Shown one piece after another: positions 1-11,110 of a DNA stretch of 64,000 nucleotides. The stretch comes from [Clostridium] viride DSM 6836. GTDB lineage: Bacteria; Bacillota; Clostridia; Oscillospirales; Oscillospiraceae. A program made the translations under genes and the position numbers. The number at the start of each line of letters is the position of its first letter. The stretch's first letter is position 1. Where the stretch lies: positions 668,120-732,119 of the forward strand of contig KK211198.1 of assembly GCA_000620945.1 (NCBI GenBank), read 5' to 3'. The notes beneath the pieces were generated by a model, which was not told the DNA's origin, made no database searches, and worked only from the letters and a program-made list of their open reading frames with translations.

Positions 1-13
1 CGAGCACTTTTTA

Positions 14-391
14 TTACTTTCCGCAGTAAGGACAAGTCGCATATATTCTATTATCCGTAACAGCCATATCCACAACATCCTTGTACTGATACAAGCTATC
101 CGTTTGATAGAAGTTTTCGGAATCAACCAACCGCATCTTTTCGATAGTCTCACTCGAAACATCGTAGCTCAAATACGCATACTCATGCTTCCTGTCCAGA
201 TCAGAGCAGTGTGTTCTTGTGACGGTGAGTTGATTACAGTTGTCACAAATAAATTGTCCATCCTTTTCTCTCATGTCACCACCGCAGCATGGACATTTAG
301 TTTCACATAGCGACATAATCTGACGAAGGAAAATGTTTTGCAGACGTCGGAAGGAATTGATGTCGAACATCGTTAACGGCAAAATTAGCAC
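14..391 (-). CDS. hypothetical zinc-ribbon protein
   Basis: Unrecognised protein of about 125 residues. A CPCCGGD...CDNC pair near residues 34-52 and a CPYC motif at the very C-terminus look like two zinc-binding knuckles, so a zinc-ribbon fold is likely. The middle is acidic and Tyr-rich. The start is uncertain: GTG at 391, TTG at 382 (better spaced from an AAGG) and ATG at 370 are all in frame. A TATAAT-like -10 lies at 410-415 on the same strand. It sits in AT-rich DNA next to the guaA 3' end and may belong to accessory DNA. Function unknown. Confidence 0.5.
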   Translation of the reverse strand: MLILPLTMFDINSFRRLQNIFLRQIMSLCETKCPCCGGDMREKDGQFICDNCNQLTVTRTHCSDLDRKHEYAYLSYDVSSETIEKMRLVDSENFYQTDSLYQYKDVVDMAVTDNRIYATCPYCGK

Positions 392-957
392 CTTTTCATT
401 AACATGAAAATTATACCCCTAGAAAAATACTTCTGATATGGTATTATTAATTTGATTAGAAATCCAAGGTTTTGAATTTACAGGCTAGAAGCAATGACAT
501 CATTTTTCAATTATAAGATTCCTACAAAAGTAGTCTTATGGTATTTCATGAATCGGCAGAATAATCTAATTTTTTATTTTGAGCTATTTTCTCTTATAAA
601 AAATGTGGAATGTCAATCCAAAAACGGAAACTATGTTTTTTGTTTTCTAAAACAAGCTTTCAAACCTCAATTGAACATTACAGATTCTGCATAGAGTTTT
701 CTTCAAAAGTCTTGATCCACAATAGATACAGCCATTACAACTGTTAGTAGAGACAAGAAGAGCAATACCTTTCTAAATCTCGTTCCAGAGAAAATAAGCT
801 CCTTTTTTATTGGTCTGAATACTAAAATTCATGAGTTATCTTAAGGGCTAGCTTTCTAGAAATCCTGGCCATTCCCAATAAGCCACCTAGAAATTTTTAA
901 GTTCTTATTCTCCGAACTCCAATTGAATATATCTGTGGTCAAACTGTGGTCACAGAT
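392..957. other. AT-rich intergenic region without a supported gene
   Basis: About 570 bases between the zinc-ribbon gene and the guaA terminator. The only sizeable open frame (plus strand, about 494-694) has no ribosome-binding site and no recognisable protein character. A short direct repeat, CTGTGGTC at about 936 and ACTGTGGTCA at about 945, is visible. Base composition is clearly AT-richer than guaA. Confidence 0.5.
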
Positions 958-958
958 T

Positions 959-1000
959 AAAAAAAAACGCCGAAACCCTTGAGCCTCAAGGGTTTCGGCG
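959..1000 (-). terminator. rho-independent terminator of guaA
   Basis: Perfect 14-bp stem, CGCCGAAACCCTTG (968-981) pairing with 987-1000, with a 5-nt loop. On the minus strand it is followed by a run of nine T (959-967). It lies 9 bases after the guaA stop. Confidence 0.93.
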
Positions 1001-1009
1001 GTCTTGTAA

Positions 1010-2551
1010 TCATTCCCACTCGATCGTTGCTGGGGGTTTCGAGGTAATATCATACACAATTCTGCTGACATTTGACACCTCATTGACAATGCGAACAGAG
1101 ACTTTATCCAATACCTCATACGGAATTCTGGCCCAGTCTGCGGTCATAAAGTCACTGGTGGTTACGGCACGAAGTGCCAGGGTGTAGTCATAGGTACGAC
1201 CGTCGCCCATCACGCCTACGGAACGTGTATTCGTCAAAACCGCAAAATACTGGTTGATCGAACGATCCAGGCCTGCGTTGGCAATTTCCTCACGGTAAAT
1301 CGCATCCGCTTCCCGGAGCAAATCTAGTTTTTCCTTGGTCAGGTCTCCAATGACGCGAATGGCAAGACCCGGGCCGGGGAAGGGCTGACGCATAACCAAG
1401 TAATCCGCAAGGCCCAACTCGCGCCCTAAGGCTCTCACTTCATCCTTGAAGAGCAGGCGTAGTGGTTCTATGATTTCTTTAAAGTCCACAAAATCGGGCA
1501 GGCCACCCACGTTATGGTGACTTTTAATGACGGCTGCATCACCAGCTCCTGATTCAATAACATCGGGATAAATGGTGCCTTGGACCAAGTAGTCCACCGA
1601 CCCAATCTTTTTCCCTTCCTCCTCAAAGACGCGGATGAATTCCTCACCAATGATCTTACGCTTGGTCTCGGGATCGGAAATGCCCGCAAGCTTGTCCAAA
1701 AAGCGCTCTTCCGCATTCACACGAATCAGTTGAATGTTCCACTTGGAGAAGGCTGCTTCCACTTCATCGCCCTCATCCTTGCGCATGAGTCCATGATCCA
1801 CAAACACACAGGTCAACTGAGAACCAACGGCTTCGGCCAACAAAGCGGCCGCCACGGAAGAGTCCACGCCACCGGAAAGGGCAAGCAGAACTTTGCCATC
1901 ACCCACCTTTTCACGAAGCTCGGAAATGGTGGTTTTACAATAATCATGCATGGTCCAATCCCCTTTGGCCCCACACACCTCATAGAGGAAGTTTCGAAGC
2001 ATGGTGACGCCGTGCTCGGTATGATTGACCTCGGGATGGTACTGTACTCCATAAAAACCACGGGCTTCGTCCGCGATGGCTGCATTTGGGCAGGCATCGG
2101 TATGGGCCACCAAGGAGAACCCTTCCGGCACCTTCGCCATATAATCGCCATGACTCATCCATGAGATTCCAGACTCCGGAAGTCCCTTAAAAATACGGCA
2201 TTTGGTATCATAGTTGGTGTGGGTTCTGCCATATTCCCGAGCGGTATCGGCTTGCGCTGCGGTGACCAAGCCACCCAAGCTATGTGCCATAAACTGGCAG
2301 CCATAGCAAATGCCCAGGATCGGAATACCCCAGTTGAAAATCTCGGTGTCTACGCTGGGCGAACCCTGCATATAGACGCTATTTGCTCCCCCAGTAAAAA
2401 TAATGCCGATGGGGTTCTTTTCACGAATCTCGGACAGCTTCGTCCGGTACGGCAAAACCTCGCAGTATACACCGCACTCACGCACTCTGCGCGCGATGAG
2501 CTGGTTATATTGCCCTCCGAAGTCCAATACGATTACAAGTTGATGCTCCAT
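1010..2551 (-). CDS. guaA: GMP synthase (glutamine-hydrolysing)
   Basis: Amidates XMP to GMP using glutamine and ATP, the last step of de novo guanine nucleotide synthesis. The 513-residue protein has the normal length. The N-terminal class I amidotransferase shows the nucleophile elbow GICYG and the His/Glu pair in QYHPEVN. The ATP pyrophosphatase domain has the P-loop SGGVDSS, and the C-terminal dimerisation domain ends in PATIEWE. The frame stays open 50 codons further upstream, but the ATG at 2551 is chosen because AAAGGGGA precedes it at good spacing and [14 protein letters not shown] is the usual family start. Monocistronic, with its own terminator. The 3' end of guaA is a known integration site for genomic islands, and AT-rich DNA follows it here. 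Confidence 0.97.
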   Translation of the reverse strand: MEHQLVIVLDFGGQYNQLIARRVRECGVYCEVLPYRTKLSEIREKNPIGIIFTGGANSVYMQGSPSVDTEIFNWGIPILGICYGCQFMAHSLGGLVTAAQADTAREYGRTHTNYDTKCRIFKGLPESGISWMSHGDYMAKVPEGFSLVAHTDACPNAAIADEARGFYGVQYHPEVNHTEHGVTMLRNFLYEVCGAKGDWTMHDYCKTTISELREKVGDGKVLLALSGGVDSSVAAALLAEAVGSQLTCVFVDHGLMRKDEGDEVEAAFSKWNIQLIRVNAEERFLDKLAGISDPETKRKIIGEEFIRVFEEEGKKIGSVDYLVQGTIYPDVIESGAGDAAVIKSHHNVGGLPDFVDFKEIIEPLRLLFKDEVRALGRELGLADYLVMRQPFPGPGLAIRVIGDLTKEKLDLLREADAIYREEIANAGLDRSINQYFAVLTNTRSVGVMGDGRTYDYTLALRAVTTSDFMTADWARIPYEVLDKVSVRIVNEVSNVSRIVYDITSKPPATIEWE

Positions 2552-2730
2552 GCACGTTGTCCCCTTTACCTTTGTCAACAGTCTACTTTGTGAACATTCT
2601 ACTGGATTGTGGAGCAAATTGCAAGAGACTTTGCATTTGTGAGGACAGTCTTTCCGAAAAACACATAATTTAACCCTACCTCGGGAATCCTTTCCTTGCA
2701 AAAGCGTGATTCCGATCGAGGAGGGCTTGT

Positions 2731-3420
2731 ATGATTATTGCACTGGTTCGAACGATAATCTTATATCTTTTTATTGTCATTGGCATTCGGCTTTTAGGCA
2801 AGCGGCAGATTGGCGAATTGGAGCCTTCGGAGCTGGTACTCTCCCTCATCATAGCCGATATCGCCGCAGTACCCATGCAGGATTATGGCATTCCTCTTCT
2901 GGCCGGTATCATACCGATCCTAACCCTGCTGAGCATTTCCTCCATCCTATCCGTGCTCACCGTGAAAAGCATTCGGCTTCGCTCCCTGCTCTGTGGCAGG
3001 CCCAGCATCATTATCAAAGATGGAAAGGTCTTACCAAAGGAAATGATGCGCAACCGATTTACCGCGGATGAATTGATGGAAGAGCTTCGCGTCGGTGGCT
3101 ACACCGACATCAGTAAAATTAAGTATGCCATTCTCGAGACCACCGGGCGGCTTTCGGTTCTCCCCTATGCCAGTGAACAACCCATAACTCCTTCACAGCT
3201 GAATCTGGAGTGCCGGGAAGGTGGCCTGCCCATTATCCTCATCAATGACGGAAGAGTCATGCAGCAAAACCTTGCCTCACGTGGGAAAGATTCCCTTTGG
3301 TTAAGCGAGCAGCTGCGTTCTCGGGGCATTCAATCCCCAAGCGAGGTGTTCCTCCTCACACTGGATGAATCCGGAGCCATCTATTACAGCCGGCAGCAAG
3401 AACCTGCCGAGCGACTGTAA
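2731..3420 (+). CDS. DUF421 (YetF/YdfS-like) membrane protein
   Basis: Membrane protein of 229 residues. Two or three hydrophobic helices fill roughly residues 1-85 with the family signature [18 protein letters not shown] cytoplasmic alpha/beta domain follows, containing [10 protein letters not shown] and a region around residues 115-145 ([13 protein letters not shown]) typical of DUF421. Family members in Bacillus are spore or stress related, but the biochemical role is not established. It is transcribed divergently from guaA and followed 22 bases later by a DUF4363 gene, the usual pairing in Clostridia, which suggests the two work together at the membrane. Confidence 0.9.
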   Translation: MIIALVRTIILYLFIVIGIRLLGKRQIGELEPSELVLSLIIADIAAVPMQDYGIPLLAGIIPILTLLSISSILSVLTVKSIRLRSLLCGRPSIIIKDGKVLPKEMMRNRFTADELMEELRVGGYTDISKIKYAILETTGRLSVLPYASEQPITPSQLNLECREGGLPIILINDGRVMQQNLASRGKDSLWLSEQLRSRGIQSPSEVFLLTLDESGAIYYSRQQEPAERL

Positions 3421-3442
3421 GGTCAGAAAGGAGAGCTTGTGC

Positions 3443-3823
3443 ATGAAACCATTTTGGATCTCAAGCCTGATTCTAACCGCTACCATTGCCATACTGCTGT
3501 ATAATGTTAGCTACCTGGAATCGTTTATCAGCCCTTTACAGGAAAAGCTGCAACAGGCTGAAGCCTTTGCTCGGGTGGAGGACTGGGATACGGCCACGCA
3601 AATGACACAAGAAGTCCACGATGCCCTTGAGAAGAAAAAGTTATATTTAAACGTAACCCTTCCGCATAACGCTCTCGACCAGATGTACCTGCAGATCGCA
3701 GAGTCCCTATCCTACTTGAAGCATGAAAAAATAGGAGAGTATCAGGCGAGCAACCAGATGCTCATTCACCGTATGAATCTTCTCTACGGGGCGGAAAGCC
3801 TGACCCTGAACAATTTATTTTAA
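3443..3823 (+). CDS. DUF4363 family protein
   Basis: Protein of 126 residues with one N-terminal membrane anchor (KPFWISSLILTATIAILLY) followed by an extracytoplasmic helical domain with regularly spaced charged and hydrophobic residues. The start at 3443 follows AGAAAGGAGAG at suitable spacing; an upstream in-frame ATG at 3365 lies inside the DUF421 gene and is not credible. DUF4363 genes regularly follow DUF421 genes in Clostridia. No enzymatic motif is visible and the function is unknown. Confidence 0.82.
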   Translation: MKPFWISSLILTATIAILLYNVSYLESFISPLQEKLQQAEAFARVEDWDTATQMTQEVHDALEKKKLYLNVTLPHNALDQMYLQIAESLSYLKHEKIGEYQASNQMLIHRMNLLYGAESLTLNNLF

Positions 3824-3832
3824 ACTCGCTGC

Positions 3833-4294
3833 TTACTTTTCGCGCTCGTGTAACAGCTTATTTAGTTCGTCTAGAAAGCTATTGATGTCTTTGAACTTAC
3901 GATAGACCGAAGCGAAACGAACGTAAGCCACCTCGTCCAGATTCTTGAGTTTTCCCATGGCCAATTCGCCAATCCGTTCGCTGCTAATCTCTCCACCCAG
4001 CTCGTTGTGCAATTCTTGCTCAATGGCATCGGCAGCCGACTCCAAGGCGGAAAGGCTAATGCTTCGTTTTTCACAGGCTCGGAGCATGCTATTGACCAAC
4101 TTGTGCCGGTCAAAGCTCTGGCGATTTCCATTCTTTTTCACCACAACAATGGGCAGTGTATCCATTGTTTCGTAAGTCGTGAATCGTTTATGACAACTCA
4201 AACACTCCCGGCGGCGCCGGATGCTGATTCCTTCATTGGCAGGACGCGAATCGACAACCTTACTTTCCTGAAAATTACAAAATGGACACTTCAT
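3833..4294 (-). CDS. nrdR: transcriptional repressor NrdR
   Basis: Zinc- and ATP/dATP-binding repressor of ribonucleotide reductase genes. The 153-residue protein has the family length. The N-terminal zinc ribbon is MKCPFC...[12 protein letters not shown] (two CxxC knuckles) with the DNA-contacting stretch ISIRRRREC, followed by an ATP-cone domain (about residues 48-138: [17 protein letters not shown]...[13 protein letters not shown]). It ends 9 bases from the convergent DUF4363 gene, and no separate terminator is obvious. No ribonucleotide reductase gene is in the window. Confidence 0.97.
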   Translation of the reverse strand: MKCPFCNFQESKVVDSRPANEGISIRRRRECLSCHKRFTTYETMDTLPIVVVKKNGNRQSFDRHKLVNSMLRACEKRSISLSALESAADAIEQELHNELGGEISSERIGELAMGKLKNLDEVAYVRFASVYRKFKDINSFLDELNKLLHEREK

Positions 4295-4517
4295 CCAAAT
4301 CCTCTCCCTTGCTTTTGCACTTTAACGTAAGCGTCTCTGCTATGATAGCATACTTTTTTGTCGAATTATATCTTTTTTCGCGATAATTTGTCATTACTAA
4401 TAAAATTCTGTATAATTATTTATTATTTTACATTTATATGGCATTTTCTTCTAAATTTTTACTAATTTTTATCCATTGTACCAACAAACAAAGACCTTGT
4501 AAAGATGCTGTTGCAGG

Positions 4518-4553
4518 AAAAAACGCATGGGAACCTTCGTTCTCATGCGTTTT
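4518..4553 (-). terminator. terminator after the CobW gene pair
   Basis: Stem AAAACGCATG with an inner GAAC/GTTC and a CTTC tetraloop; the 3' arm ends at 4553. A-run on one side and T-run on the other make it potentially bidirectional. It lies just after the minus-strand GTPase stop at 4559. Confidence 0.8.
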
Positions 4554-4558
4554 CTTTC

Positions 4559-5500
4559 TCAATAAAATGTGGCGATGGTTTGCTTGGGTTCCGCTGCGGG
4601 TTTTATGGACAACACCTGAAACACAGGGCCACGTCTTCCATAAATTTTGTTCTGACGCAGGGCGATCTTTGCGGTCAGCTCCACCCATTCCCGGTGCCGG
4701 AGGGAGGCTTTCTGCTTCCACACGGATAGCACACCGGCAAAGGTCAAATCATCCGCGCAGCAGGTCATCACTTGTCGCCCAAAGATGAAGGTTTGTTCTG
4801 GCAGGTCCTCGCGCAGAATGACATAACCTTCTAGGTGAACCGTTTTCCCGTCATACTGTTCCATGTTCTCTGAAATGTCACGATACCACGCAGCAAAATG
4901 CTCTTGGGCAACGTCAATGACCGGAGCGTTTACGTCAAATGGAAGTTCATCCGGAATCTCGTCATATTGAACCGTTCCATCCTCCCCTTCATAGGCAATG
5001 TCACAGCGGCGATTGGCCGCCCGCACCCGTTTATGCACTTCCATACGATCTAATTCATCGCCCGCACGGTTGAGCACCAACATTTCACAGCTTTGTAGCT
5101 TGTCCAGCATCAACTCACGCAGATTGTCGTAATAGGAAAGAAAGCTTCTGCCGTCAGCAAACATAAACTCTTGATATACCATCCAGTCCTTTGGCATGGC
5201 CTGATAGAAAGCATCCAGCGTCCACATGCCGTTATACTCCACGATTACCCGCTCGCAAGCATGCTTTTTGCAGAAACGGTCTAAGGTGGCGGGAACTAAA
5301 GCTTCTATTTCCTCAATCTTTTCCACAAAGACACGCCGTCCAGGAAAGTTCGCCGGCTCGTAGTCCTCTTCCCCCTCCTCACAAACGAGCAGGAGGGTAC
5401 TTTCCCCCTGGTTGAAGCGATCATCCTCTAAGGTTTTCTGAATAAAGGTAGTTTTTCCCGCTTCCAAAAACCCGGTAAAGAGATAAACTGGTATTTCCAT
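4559..5500 (-). CDS. CobW-family GTPase with TIGR03943/DUF1980-like C-terminus
   Basis: 313-residue protein in two parts. Residues 1 to about 195 form a P-loop GTPase of the CobW/COG0523 metal-chaperone class (Walker A GFLEAGKTTF; VLNRAGDE in the guanine-specificity position), but the CxCC motif of classical CobW proteins is missing. Residues about 218-313 (GKTVHLEGYVI...VMTCCADD...VFQVLSIKP) resemble the conserved end of the TIGR03943/DUF1980 proteins found with YcgR-type permeases. It lies 11 bases after the next CobW gene and is probably co-transcribed. A role in zinc or other metal delivery is inferred; no permease partner is present here. Confidence 0.8.
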   Translation of the reverse strand: MEIPVYLFTGFLEAGKTTFIQKTLEDDRFNQGESTLLLVCEEGEEDYEPANFPGRRVFVEKIEEIEALVPATLDRFCKKHACERVIVEYNGMWTLDAFYQAMPKDWMVYQEFMFADGRSFLSYYDNLRELMLDKLQSCEMLVLNRAGDELDRMEVHKRVRAANRRCDIAYEGEDGTVQYDEIPDELPFDVNAPVIDVAQEHFAAWYRDISENMEQYDGKTVHLEGYVILREDLPEQTFIFGRQVMTCCADDLTFAGVLSVWKQKASLRHREWVELTAKIALRQNKIYGRRGPVFQVLSIKPAAEPKQTIATFY

Positions 5501-5511
5501 GGCAATCCCCT

Positions 5512-6744
5512 TTATGCCTGTTCAAAGAGGCGTGCAATGGCCTCTTCGTGTAGCTCTGCCCCAATGACACATACTCTTCCCGTAATGGCAGGTGTTCCTT
5601 CTCGTACCGAAACTTCTCCCGGTACATAGTCAAAATGCAACCAGGTACCTTCCGACGATGGAAGCATCCCTTTCGCACGGAGAACCAGGCCAAAGGTTCT
5701 CTCCTCCTCCAGCCGCTCCACCATTGCTAAGAGCACCTCTTTGGAGTAATGTTTGGTTGTTTCCCATCCCCAGCTTTGGAAGACCTCTTCCGCCATATGG
5801 TGATGATGGTCGTGGCCACAGGAGCAAGTATGTTCTTCGTGATCGTGCTCATGGTCGTGATCGTGGCCGCAGGAGCAGCCATGCGCTTCGTGCTCATGCT
5901 CATGGTCTTGATCGTGTCCACAGGAGCAGGTATGCGCTTCGTGGTCATGTCCATGATCGTGGTCGTGGCCGCAGGAGCAGCCATGCGCTTCGTGCTCATG
6001 TCCATGATCGTGGTCGTGGCCGCAGGAGCAGCCATGCGCTTCGTGCTCATGCTCATGGTCGTGATCGTGGCCACAGGAGCAGGCAGGTTCCTCATGGTGA
6101 GCCTGTTCTTGTGTGTGATGCATCAGGGTCTCCAGCTCGCTTGCCAGGGTCACACTTCCCTCCATGGCTTCCAGAATCTGATGACCGGAAAGTTCCGCCC
6201 ATGGTGTGGTGATGATGGGAGCCACTGGGTTTCTCTCTCGCAGAAGCGTCACGGCATCAGAGAGTTTTTGTTCTGGCATTTGACCGGTGCGACTCAGGAC
6301 AATGGCACCTGCATACTCAATTTGATTGTTATAGAACTCTCCAAAGTTCTTCATGTAGAGCTTGCACTTGCTGGCATCCGCCACCGTCACGCAGGAGTTC
6401 AAACACACCTCCCCGCTTTCCAGCTTACGCACCGCCTCCATGACATCGGAGAGTTTTCCCACCCCCGACGGCTCGATTAAAATGCGATCCGGGTGATAGG
6501 TCTTAAGGACTTCCTCCAGTGCCTTTCCAAAGTCCCCCACCAAACTGCAACAAATGCAGCCGGAGTTCATTTCCGTAACCTGAATGCCGGCCTCCTGCAT
6601 AAAGCCACCGTCGATGCCAACGTCACCAAACTCATTCTCGATCAATACTAAGGTTTCGTTCTGATAAGCTTCCTGAATGAGTTTCTTAATGAGCGTTGTC
6701 TTTCCTGCCCCCAAAAAGCCTGAAAAAATATCTACCTTTGTCAT
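5512..6744 (-). CDS. CobW/COG0523 GTPase with tandem Cys/His metal-binding repeats
   Basis: 410-residue putative metallochaperone GTPase. Walker A is [10 protein letters not shown], the metal motif CxCC is SGCICCSL (about residues 61-68), and [10 protein letters not shown] follows. Between the GTPase core and the C-terminal CobW domain (about residues 320-410) lie five complete 17-residue repeats of the type [17 protein letters not shown] plus a partial sixth (residues about 222-316), giving dozens of His and Cys ligands. GGAGG precedes the ATG. The linked second CobW-type GTPase suggests a metal (probably zinc) allocation unit. The metal and the client protein cannot be read from sequence. 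Confidence 0.88.
   Translation of the reverse strand: MTKVDIFSGFLGAGKTTLIKKLIQEAYQNETLVLIENEFGDVGIDGGFMQEAGIQVTEMNSGCICCSLVGDFGKALEEVLKTYHPDRILIEPSGVGKLSDVMEAVRKLESGEVCLNSCVTVADASKCKLYMKNFGEFYNNQIEYAGAIVLSRTGQMPEQKLSDAVTLLRERNPVAPIITTPWAELSGHQILEAMEGSVTLASELETLMHHTQEQAHHEEPACSCGHDHDHEHEHEAHGCSCGHDHDHGHEHEAHGCSCGHDHDHGHDHEAHTCSCGHDQDHEHEHEAHGCSCGHDHDHEHDHEEHTCSCGHDHHHHMAEEVFQSWGWETTKHYSKEVLLAMVERLEEERTFGLVLRAKGMLPSSEGTWLHFDYVPGEVSVREGTPAITGRVCVIGAELHEEAIARLFEQA
5827..6081 (-). repeat. five tandem 51-bp coding repeats (His/Cys-rich)
   Basis: In-frame direct repeats of 51 bp inside the CobW gene, each coding one CSCGHD-type 17-residue unit. Units differ by a few substitutions ([24 protein letters not shown]). 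A truncated sixth unit extends to about 5797. Such repeats can expand or contract by slippage, which would change metal-binding capacity. Confidence 0.9.
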
Positions 6745-6753
6745 ACTTACCTC

Positions 6754-7689
6754 CTAATGCTTGTCCGCGAACGGGTCGGCTTTCCAGAGACTTCCCTGCT
6801 TTACGTTGTCACGGGCAAAGGCCTCGTTCATGGTTTGCAAGACTCGCTTTTTATCCGCGCTCCATGCTGGAGCGATCAAACTTCTCTTGGGTCCATCGCC
6901 CGTCAGGCGGTGGATCACCATTTCTGGGGGCAAATTCCGAAGGCAATCCTCCACAAGAGAACAATACTCCTCTAAGGATAGCTCCCGAACCTTCCCCTCA
7001 CGATACTCTTGTGCCAGATCCGTCCCTTCCAGCACGTGAAGCAGTTGAATCTTAATCCCGTCTGCACCACTTCTTCCAATGTAGCGTGCGGTTTCCAGCA
7101 TTTCCTCCCAGGTCTCACCCGGAAGGCCCAGGATCATATGCACAATGACCTCCAATCCACGCTCTTTGAGTCGCTTCACTGCATCATCAAAACAGGGGAG
7201 CTCATACCCACGCCGAATGTAGTGAGCCGTTTGGGGATGGATGGTCTGAAGGCCAAGCTCCACCCAAACCGGCTTAATGCGGTTTAGCTCCGCTAGTAGC
7301 GCCATCACATCCTCCGGCAAACAGTCGGGACGGGTGGCGATGGAGAGTGCAACGATCTCTTCCGGCTTCATGGCTTCGCGAAACAAGCGTTCCAAGTGAG
7401 AGCGCGGCGCATAGGTATTGGTATAGCTTTGAAAATAGGCAATATACTTTCCGTCTTTTACTTTGCGCTGAACCCGTGCTTTCGCATCCTGTAACTGTTG
7501 GGTAAGGTCATCGCAATGGGGGGCGGCAAAGTCTCCCGAACCGCAATCGCTGCAAAAGATGCAACCGCGACTACTTAAGGTCCCGTCTCGATTGGGACAG
7601 GTCATGCCACCATCTAGGCTCAGTTTATAGACTTTTGTCCCAAAGCGCTCCTGCATCGCCTGGCCAGCGGATCGATAGTGACTCAACAA
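6754..7689 (-). CDS. TIGR01212 (YhcC-like) radical SAM protein
   Basis: 311-residue radical SAM enzyme of the YhcC/Elp3-like group. The cluster motif is the family's CPNRDGT...CIFC variant, followed by CSDCGSGDF. Further family features are YFQSYTNTYAP, IATRPDCLP, and the SAM-site strands WVELGLQT and HMILGLPGET. The substrate is not established. The gene probably starts with TTG at 7689, overlapping the stop of the upstream thioesterase gene by 7 bases, so translation is likely coupled. Last gene of a minus-strand operon running from 9177. Confidence 0.9.
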   Translation of the reverse strand: MLSHYRSAGQAMQERFGTKVYKLSLDGGMTCPNRDGTLSSRGCIFCSDCGSGDFAAPHCDDLTQQLQDAKARVQRKVKDGKYIAYFQSYTNTYAPRSHLERLFREAMKPEEIVALSIATRPDCLPEDVMALLAELNRIKPVWVELGLQTIHPQTAHYIRRGYELPCFDDAVKRLKERGLEVIVHMILGLPGETWEEMLETARYIGRSGADGIKIQLLHVLEGTDLAQEYREGKVRELSLEEYCSLVEDCLRNLPPEMVIHRLTGDGPKRSLIAPAWSADKKRVLQTMNEAFARDNVKQGSLWKADPFADKH

Positions 7690-8090
7690 GGATCCATCTC
7701 ACCGGTGGCAAACATGGTGAAGGTACCCCCTGCAATCAGCTTATCCTCCCCGTCCTTGATTTCAACCGAAACCACACAGATCGTCTTTCCCCGATGGCGC
7801 ACAGAGGCCATGGCCCGAAGGAACTCGTTTTTTGACGAGCGATAAAACTCAAAGCTGTTTCCTAGGGTAACATAGCGCTTGCCACGACTTCTTGCCGCCG
7901 AACCGGCAGCGCAGTCCGCCATGGTAACAAGAGCCCCGCCGTGCACACCGCCAAACAGATTGCGGCTTTCCTCGCGGATCGAAAGTTCCACCACTGCATG
8001 ATCCTCCCAAATCTGGGTCAGCTTCATAAAGTTGTGGGTCATAAACCGATTCTGCTCATTGGTTCTAGCTATCATTGCTGCATAGTCCAA
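7683..8090 (-). CDS. PaaI-type hotdog thioesterase
   Basis: 135-residue single hotdog-fold protein. The signature NLFGGVHGGALVTMADCAAGSAA (about residues 45-67) carries the HGG turn and the acidic residue on the long helix typical of PaaI/COG2050 acyl-CoA thioesterases. The substrate is unknown. It is the third gene of the operon with the C26 hydrolase, Smr and radical SAM genes, which share no evident pathway. Confidence 0.9.
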   Translation of the reverse strand: MDYAAMIARTNEQNRFMTHNFMKLTQIWEDHAVVELSIREESRNLFGGVHGGALVTMADCAAGSAARSRGKRYVTLGNSFEFYRSSKNEFLRAMASVRHRGKTICVVSVEIKDGEDKLIAGGTFTMFATGEMDPC

Positions 8091-8115
8091 TGCAAAACAC
8101 TCCTTTGCGCCTTAT

Positions 8116-8463
8116 CTAAAGTAAAATAAAGGTAACCCCATTGTTGTGCCGTTCCAAATCGCGGTCTTTTCGCAGTTCCGGGCATAACTGCAAAGCTTTT
8201 CGTGTATTCTCATCAAAAATGGAAAAGTTCTCTCCGGGGACATAGGCGGTAATCTCGCGTTTCTCGGCCAAACGGTCGAGATAGCGCCGCGCCTCCACAC
8301 GGATTCTTCCCCCCGTCCCAGAAGAACCATAGCCATGGATAATCTTTAGCACGCGAACACCCATGCGTTCACTTTGCTTGAGTTCGAAGGTCAAGCGGCG
8401 AATGGCAACATCCACAAAGGGCTTTCCCTCTTCTAAATTGATTTCCCGGAATGTACTTGCCAT
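8116..8463 (-). CDS. Smr-domain protein
   Basis: 115-residue stand-alone Smr domain protein. The hallmark turn IHGYGSSGTGGRIR is at about residues 42-55, preceded by a DVAIRRL-type helix. Smr domains bind or cut branched or structured nucleic acids; in MutS2 the domain is fused, here it is free. An in-frame TTG lies two codons earlier, but ATG at 8463 is preferred because AAAGGA sits eight bases before it. Confidence 0.87.
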   Translation of the reverse strand: MASTFREINLEEGKPFVDVAIRRLTFELKQSERMGVRVLKIIHGYGSSGTGGRIRVEARRYLDRLAEKREITAYVPGENFSIFDENTRKALQLCPELRKDRDLERHNNGVTFILL

Positions 8464-8496
8464 GCGCAACGTCCTTTCTATCCTTTGTATCTATCT

Positions 8497-9177
8497 TTAC
8501 TCTAACTGTTGTTTACACTGCTCCACAAAGTGGGTAAAGAGCAAATCCCCATCTGCAAGGAAGCAAGGCCCCTCCTTGATGCGCAAACGTTCCGGATGAA
8601 ACTGCACCGAATAAACCGGAAGCTCCTCATGCTCCGAGGCTTCTATCAAACCACTCTCCGAGCGAGCCGTAATGCGCATGCCTTCGCCTACGGACTCTAC
8701 GGCCTGATGGTGCCAGCTATTGACCAGAGCCACGGGACCATAGAGGTGGTCCAACAGGGAAGCCTCCTCCGTAAGGATGGTATGATAAAGATCCCCTCTC
8801 ATCCCAAGGGGGGTGGGACTGTGAAAGCATTCCAAGGCAAGACCAATGTCTTGCAGCAAACGGCCACCCAAGGCCGCATTGAGCACCTGATGCCCTCTGC
8901 AGATTCCCAAAATTGGTTTGTTCTGCGCAAGAAACACGCGCACCAGGGCAAATTCCGCAAGATCACGCGCCAAGTCGATGTCACGTGACCCTTGATTTTC
9001 AAGACCTAAAAAGGTGGGGTCAATGTCTCCTCCTCCGCCCAACACCAGACCCTCCGCAGGAAGAAACACGGAAGGACAGTAGCAAGAGAGGGGCACTCCC
9101 CCAGCACGGCGAATCGCCAGCTCATACTTACTACGATCGCCCAAAATACCGGAGATCAGGATACGGGGTGCACGCAT
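8497..9177 (-). CDS. C26 gamma-glutamyl-GABA-type hydrolase (class I amidotransferase)
   Basis: 226-residue peptidase C26 family protein (PuuD-like). The nucleophile elbow is GICRGHQ, with the conserved GGGGDIDP strand before it, NSWHHQAV, and the catalytic His-x-Glu in VQFHPER. Members hydrolyse gamma-glutamyl amides, for example of GABA or other amines. No puu genes are nearby, so the substrate is open. First gene of the minus-strand operon, with a good promoter at 9246-9274. Confidence 0.87.
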   Translation of the reverse strand: MRAPRILISGILGDRSKYELAIRRAGGVPLSCYCPSVFLPAEGLVLGGGGDIDPTFLGLENQGSRDIDLARDLAEFALVRVFLAQNKPILGICRGHQVLNAALGGRLLQDIGLALECFHSPTPLGMRGDLYHTILTEEASLLDHLYGPVALVNSWHHQAVESVGEGMRITARSESGLIEASEHEELPVYSVQFHPERLRIKEGPCFLADGDLLFTHFVEQCKQQLE

Positions 9178-9245
9178 GGAAAAGCCTCCACTTCACTTAA
9201 AGTTCGCCTTCTGGCATCCGTATCCTTTGTACACTGACTTCTTAC

Positions 9246-9274
9246 ATTATACCCAAGTTCCTCCTCTCTCGCAA
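9246..9274 (-). promoter_or_regulatory. sigma-A-type promoter of the C26-Smr-thioesterase-radical SAM operon
   Basis: On the minus strand, TTGCGA (9269-9274) and TATAAT (9246-9251) are separated by 17 bases, about 70 bases before the C26 gene start. Confidence 0.7.
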
Positions 9275-9389
9275 GCTTCCCAAGCAAATCGGAGAAAAAT
9301 ACAGGAAGAATCTGGATCATTGCCTAACATCATTTTATGCGATCGGCTTATCTTCTCATACATTACCAACCCAAGATGGGCAAGCTAAA

Positions 9390-9424
9390 AATTGGGCGGC
9401 ATCGTTGCTCGATGCCGCCCAATT
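9390..9424 (-). terminator. terminator of groES-groEL
   Basis: Perfect 15-bp stem, AATTGGGCGGCATCG (9390-9404) with 9410-9424, 5-nt loop, followed by a T-rich stretch on the minus strand, 20 bases after the groEL stop. Confidence 0.92.
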
Positions 9425-9444
9425 GAACGCGATAGAGTATTGGA

Positions 9445-11088
<1,644 letters not shown>

Positions 11089-11110
11089 CTACTCCTTTTT
11101 ACCTTAGTAA

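Noticed and set aside
494-694. 66-codon plus-strand frame in the AT-rich gap
   Set aside because: No ribosome-binding site, no protein-like composition, and AT-rich DNA gives such frames by chance.
5827-6081. 51-bp direct repeats as a non-coding array
   Set aside because: They keep the reading frame and encode the metal-binding units; no unique spacers.
5592-6480. Long plus-strand frames (206 and 243 codons) opposite the CobW gene
   Set aside because: They are the antisense of the His/Cys repeats; the low-complexity Val/Met or Arg/His text mirrors the repeat and the minus-strand gene is clearly real.
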